From: G963677445 sp963678275
GTDB lineage: Bacteria; Bacteroidota; Ignavibacteria; Ignavibacteriales; Melioribacteraceae
Assembly (NCBI GenBank): GCA_963678275.1
Contig: OY782765.1
Location: forward strand, 1,860,001-1,924,000
DNA: 64,000 nt
Reading direction: 5' to 3'
Of the stretch, positions 61,297 to 64,000 are shown one piece after another. The notes below the pieces were generated by a model that did not search any database, was not told the origin of the DNA, and saw only the letters and a list, made by a program, of their open reading frames with translations. The translations under genes were made by a program, and so were the position numbers. The first letter of the stretch is position 1. Every line of letters begins with the position of its first letter.

Positions 61297-63702
61297 TTAT
61301 TCATATCTTAAACTTTCCACAGGATTAGCTGAAGCCGATTTCATCGACTGCCACCCTACAGTTATGAGGGCGATCAAGATGGAGATAAACGCCGAGAGGA
61401 TAAATACCAGCGGGGTAAGCTCAATTTTATAAGTGTAGTCATGAAGCCAGTTGCTCATTACATACCACGCCAGGGGCAGGGCGATTATATTTGAAATAAG
61501 TATCCATTTAAGGAACTGCATAAAGTGCATAAACAAAATAGAGCTGATTGAAGCCCCGAGAACTTTCCTGATGCCAATTTCCTTTGTGCGCCTTGCCGTA
61601 ATATATGAAGCCAGTCCGAAAAGCCCGAGGCATGCGACAAATATCGCCACAATAGCGAAAACCATAAAAATGGAGCCTGTTTTCTGTTCGGCAAGATAAA
61701 CCTTTCGGAAGTGATCATCGAAAAACTCATATTCAAAAGCCTGGTTTCCCGCGTATTTATGCCAGCTTTCTCTAATATGTGGCAATATCTCCTGGAAATT
61801 ACCAGCTTCAAAACGAACCGCGAGATACCGGCCCGCCCTTTTGCCATATTGAATAAAAAGTGGTCTTATACTCTGCTGAAGCGGCTGGAAATGAAAATCT
61901 TTTACAATTCCTTTTATTGTGAACTCACCACCCTGGAAACTTTTCAGCTTTTTGCCGAGAGGATCTTTCATCTGAAGAACTTCTATCGCTTTTTCATTCA
62001 GCACAATCGAGTTCTTATCAGATTCGTTATCTCCCTCGTAATAATCCCCCATCACCATTTCCACTTTGTAGGTGCTCACAAAATCCTCATCGGCCCAGAG
62101 ACTGTGGATGATCTGGTTGCCCAGCTCCGGATTTTCAGCGGGATGAAATAAATTATCCCCGAATGAATCCCCCATTAAAGTGGAAAAATTGGATGATGAT
62201 AATACTCCGGGCGTCTGTTGAAGGTCCTGTTTGAACGCTGTAATATAATCCCCGATATCATCTACTTTATGGATAATTACCACCTGGTCCCACTTAAATC
62301 CCAGGTTCTTTTTGCTTATGTAATCCATCTGGTTCTTAATAACAAATGTGCCGCATATAAGGAAAATTGAAGCCGCAAACTGGAATATTACAAGAAAATT
62401 TCTCAAAGTTCCCGAAGATCCGCTTTTCATCTTCTCCCCTTTCAAAACTTTAACCGGATCGACAGAAGCGAGAAGAAAGGCCGGGTATATACCTGCCGAG
62501 AGTCCGACTGCTATAAACAACAGTAGTATCCCGGGAATAAACCAGATACTCTCAAAATAGGGTATAGAGAGACTTTTGCCTGATAGATCATTAAACCAGG
62601 GAAGCAGAAGGTGAATAACAGGGAATGCCACCACCGCGGAAAACAGACTAAGAATAACCGCCTCGGAAACGAACTGGAATCTAAGCTGATTTTTTGTAGA
62701 ACCGATCGATTTCCTCACTCCTATCTCTTTCGCGCGCGCGCCTGCTTTGGCAGTGGAAAGATTTATAAAATTGATGCAGGCGATCAATAAAACAGCGAGA
62801 GCCGCCAGAGCGAAAATATATGTATAGAGTCTGCTTCCCCCTGCTTCCGCTTCATAGCCCATATTCGAGTCGAGGTGAATATCTGTAAGGGGCTGCATAA
62901 AATATCGGAAGTATCCCCCCTGGGCTTCTACCTCCTCAACTGAAATACCGAGAAGCCCCTGAATTTGGGGATAAACATATTTATCCCGGAGGTAATTGAG
63001 ACTTTCCTGAAACTTACTGCCATCCACCCCCTCTTTCAGAACAAAGTAAGTATAAAAATTATTACTCCCCGCCCACATATCGCTGCGGCTGTCCCTCAGT
63101 GTGGTCATGGAACTGAGAAAATCATAATGAAGATGAGAGTTTTCAGGGACATCTTTATATACACCGGTTACCAGAAAATCCTGCCTTTTATCGAGATTTA
63201 ATGTTTTTCCGAGAGGACTTTTTTCGCCGAAATATTTTTTCTTTACAGATTCAGAGATAACCACCGTATTAGGTTTTGTGAGGGCTGTCCTTTCATCACC
63301 CTCCAGCAGGGGCAAAGTAAATACACTGAAAACCGTAGAATCGGTATAAAACCATCTTTCTTCGCTGAAAACCTTATCACCATATCTTACAACAGGAAAA
63401 CCAAGCCGGCGGAATCTTGTTGACGACTCCACCTCCGAAAATTCATCCATCAGTCCCTGCGCGACTGGAGCGGAGGAAATTGCCCCGTAGACAGCATGCC
63501 CGTTAACCATAGCGTCAATGCCTATACGGTAAGTCCGGTCGGCTTTCTCATGATATCGGTCATAGCTCATTTCATCATAAACATAAAGCCCGATAAATAT
63601 AAAGCAGATAAATCCGAGCGCCAATCCTGATAAATTCACAAAATAAAAAAACCTGTTTTTCCGGAAGTTCCTGAGTGTCATCTTAATGTAATTAAGGATC
63701 AT
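61297..63702 (-). CDS. ABC transporter permease, MacB/FtsX family
   Basis: 801 residues, two MacB-core/FtsX modules in one chain as is typical for Bacteroidetes-type permeases. The N-terminus MILNYIKMTLRNFRKNRFFY enters helix 1, followed by a periplasmic MacB_PCD domain (about 50-280), three helices (FALAALAVLLIACINFINLSTA, and on), a second periplasmic domain (about 440-660) and the final helices. GARAKEIGVRKSIGSTK and ARRTKEIGIRKVLGAS are the coupling motifs to the ATPase. It would export a peptide, lipid or antibiotic with a separately encoded ATPase, not in the window. GGAG precedes ATG 63702. Confidence 0.92.
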   Translation of the reverse strand: MILNYIKMTLRNFRKNRFFYFVNLSGLALGFICFIFIGLYVYDEMSYDRYHEKADRTYRIGIDAMVNGHAVYGAISSAPVAQGLMDEFSEVESSTRFRRLGFPVVRYGDKVFSEERWFYTDSTVFSVFTLPLLEGDERTALTKPNTVVISESVKKKYFGEKSPLGKTLNLDKRQDFLVTGVYKDVPENSHLHYDFLSSMTTLRDSRSDMWAGSNNFYTYFVLKEGVDGSKFQESLNYLRDKYVYPQIQGLLGISVEEVEAQGGYFRYFMQPLTDIHLDSNMGYEAEAGGSRLYTYIFALAALAVLLIACINFINLSTAKAGARAKEIGVRKSIGSTKNQLRFQFVSEAVILSLFSAVVAFPVIHLLLPWFNDLSGKSLSIPYFESIWFIPGILLLFIAVGLSAGIYPAFLLASVDPVKVLKGEKMKSGSSGTLRNFLVIFQFAASIFLICGTFVIKNQMDYISKKNLGFKWDQVVIIHKVDDIGDYITAFKQDLQQTPGVLSSSNFSTLMGDSFGDNLFHPAENPELGNQIIHSLWADEDFVSTYKVEMVMGDYYEGDNESDKNSIVLNEKAIEVLQMKDPLGKKLKSFQGGEFTIKGIVKDFHFQPLQQSIRPLFIQYGKRAGRYLAVRFEAGNFQEILPHIRESWHKYAGNQAFEYEFFDDHFRKVYLAEQKTGSIFMVFAIVAIFVACLGLFGLASYITARRTKEIGIRKVLGASISSILFMHFMQFLKWILISNIIALPLAWYVMSNWLHDYTYKIELTPLVFILSAFISILIALITVGWQSMKSASANPVESLRYE

Positions 63703-63997
63703 GATATCTCCATTTTTTTATTATGACGAAAGAGGGCCGCAAAAGGTTACCAAAATTTAATTAAGAATTTGGAATGAGGAATTAGGAATAGTGAATCGTG
63801 AATGCCGCGGTTAAAATTATTTTATCGCGACCCCTGCTATTTTAATTGCGTATTATATGAATTTTTAATATTTTATCTCTGATTTTCAGACGGATCGGCT
63901 TTCACTCATCATTAGCGGAATCATATTGATTATATAATTGATATTCACCGGCCCCGATATAAAACCACCAATAAATCAATTAAATGGAGGAAAAACA

Positions 63998-64000
63998 ATG
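63998..64000 (+). CDS. Start codon of a plus-strand gene cut by the window end
   Basis: The final bases read ATGGAGGAAAAACAATG: a strong GGAGGA ribosome-binding site and an ATG at the last three positions. The gene product lies wholly outside the window. The 295-bp stretch before it contains only a small GGAATTAGGAAT repeat fragment at 63774-63790. Confidence 0.5.

Overview
The window looks like chromosomal DNA from a bacterium of the Fibrobacteres-Chlorobi-Bacteroidetes (FCB) superphylum, most likely outside Bacteroidetes proper (an Ignavibacteriota-, Calditrichota- or Marinimicrobia-like lineage; the exact phylum cannot be fixed by reading). Support comes from four secreted proteins with YPNPFNPxT-type C-terminal sorting domains (type IX secretion style), a SusC-like TonB receptor paired with a DUF4249 lipoprotein, a two-component-propeller/Y_Y_Y sensor, and a MacB/FtsX permease of the Bacteroidetes type. 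The promoters I can read resemble TTGACT-N17-TAnCnT, not the Bacteroidetes -33/-7 type. A class II ribonucleotide reductase and a B12-dependent methionine synthase set indicate cobalamin dependence.

Layout. 1-2859 (minus): yggS, divIVA, purine nucleoside phosphorylase, a membrane/coiled-coil protein and the start of ileS, an echo of the Gram-positive ylmE...divIVA-ileS cluster. 2909-6478: nrdJ. 6768-8806: malQ and a TerB-like protein. 8826-11114 (minus): a methionine synthase split into three genes (corrinoid, reactivation and homocysteine domains) with no folate-binding domain; metF lies 28 kb away. 11250-16129: hypothetical protein, tRNA-Leu(UAG), tig, clpP and a dipeptidyl-peptidase IV-like S9 peptidase. 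16130-23609: repeat-rich DNA with a MITE-like element, a TonB receptor/DUF4249 pair and a lipoprotein. 23610-31127 (minus): a tight operon of propeller-SpoIIE phosphatase sensor, penicillin acylase, small membrane protein and Na+/proline-type symporter. 31699-42374 (minus): housekeeping and metabolic genes in tight runs (IorA-like TPP enzyme, MscS channel, GNAT, RarA, FtsB, Ddl, class II aldolase, Gfo/Idh/MocA oxidoreductase, MetF, a second penicillin acylase). 42493-49646 (plus): rmuC, a porin with a possible metal-responsive leader, and two secreted sorting-domain proteins. 49697-52495: a tandem array of about 615-bp units and other non-coding repeats. 52496-55327: two more sorting-domain proteins whose C-termini are near-identical at DNA level.

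The most unusual locus is 55341-61288, an AT-rich three-gene cassette: a giant multi-GAF histidine kinase, a stand-alone receiver, and a receiver fused to a calcineurin-like metallophosphoesterase. All phosphorelay and metal-binding residues appear intact. I infer a two-component system whose direct output is a phosphoesterase rather than DNA binding; its substrate is unknown. The window closes with an ABC transporter permease on the minus strand and the first codon of a plus-strand gene.
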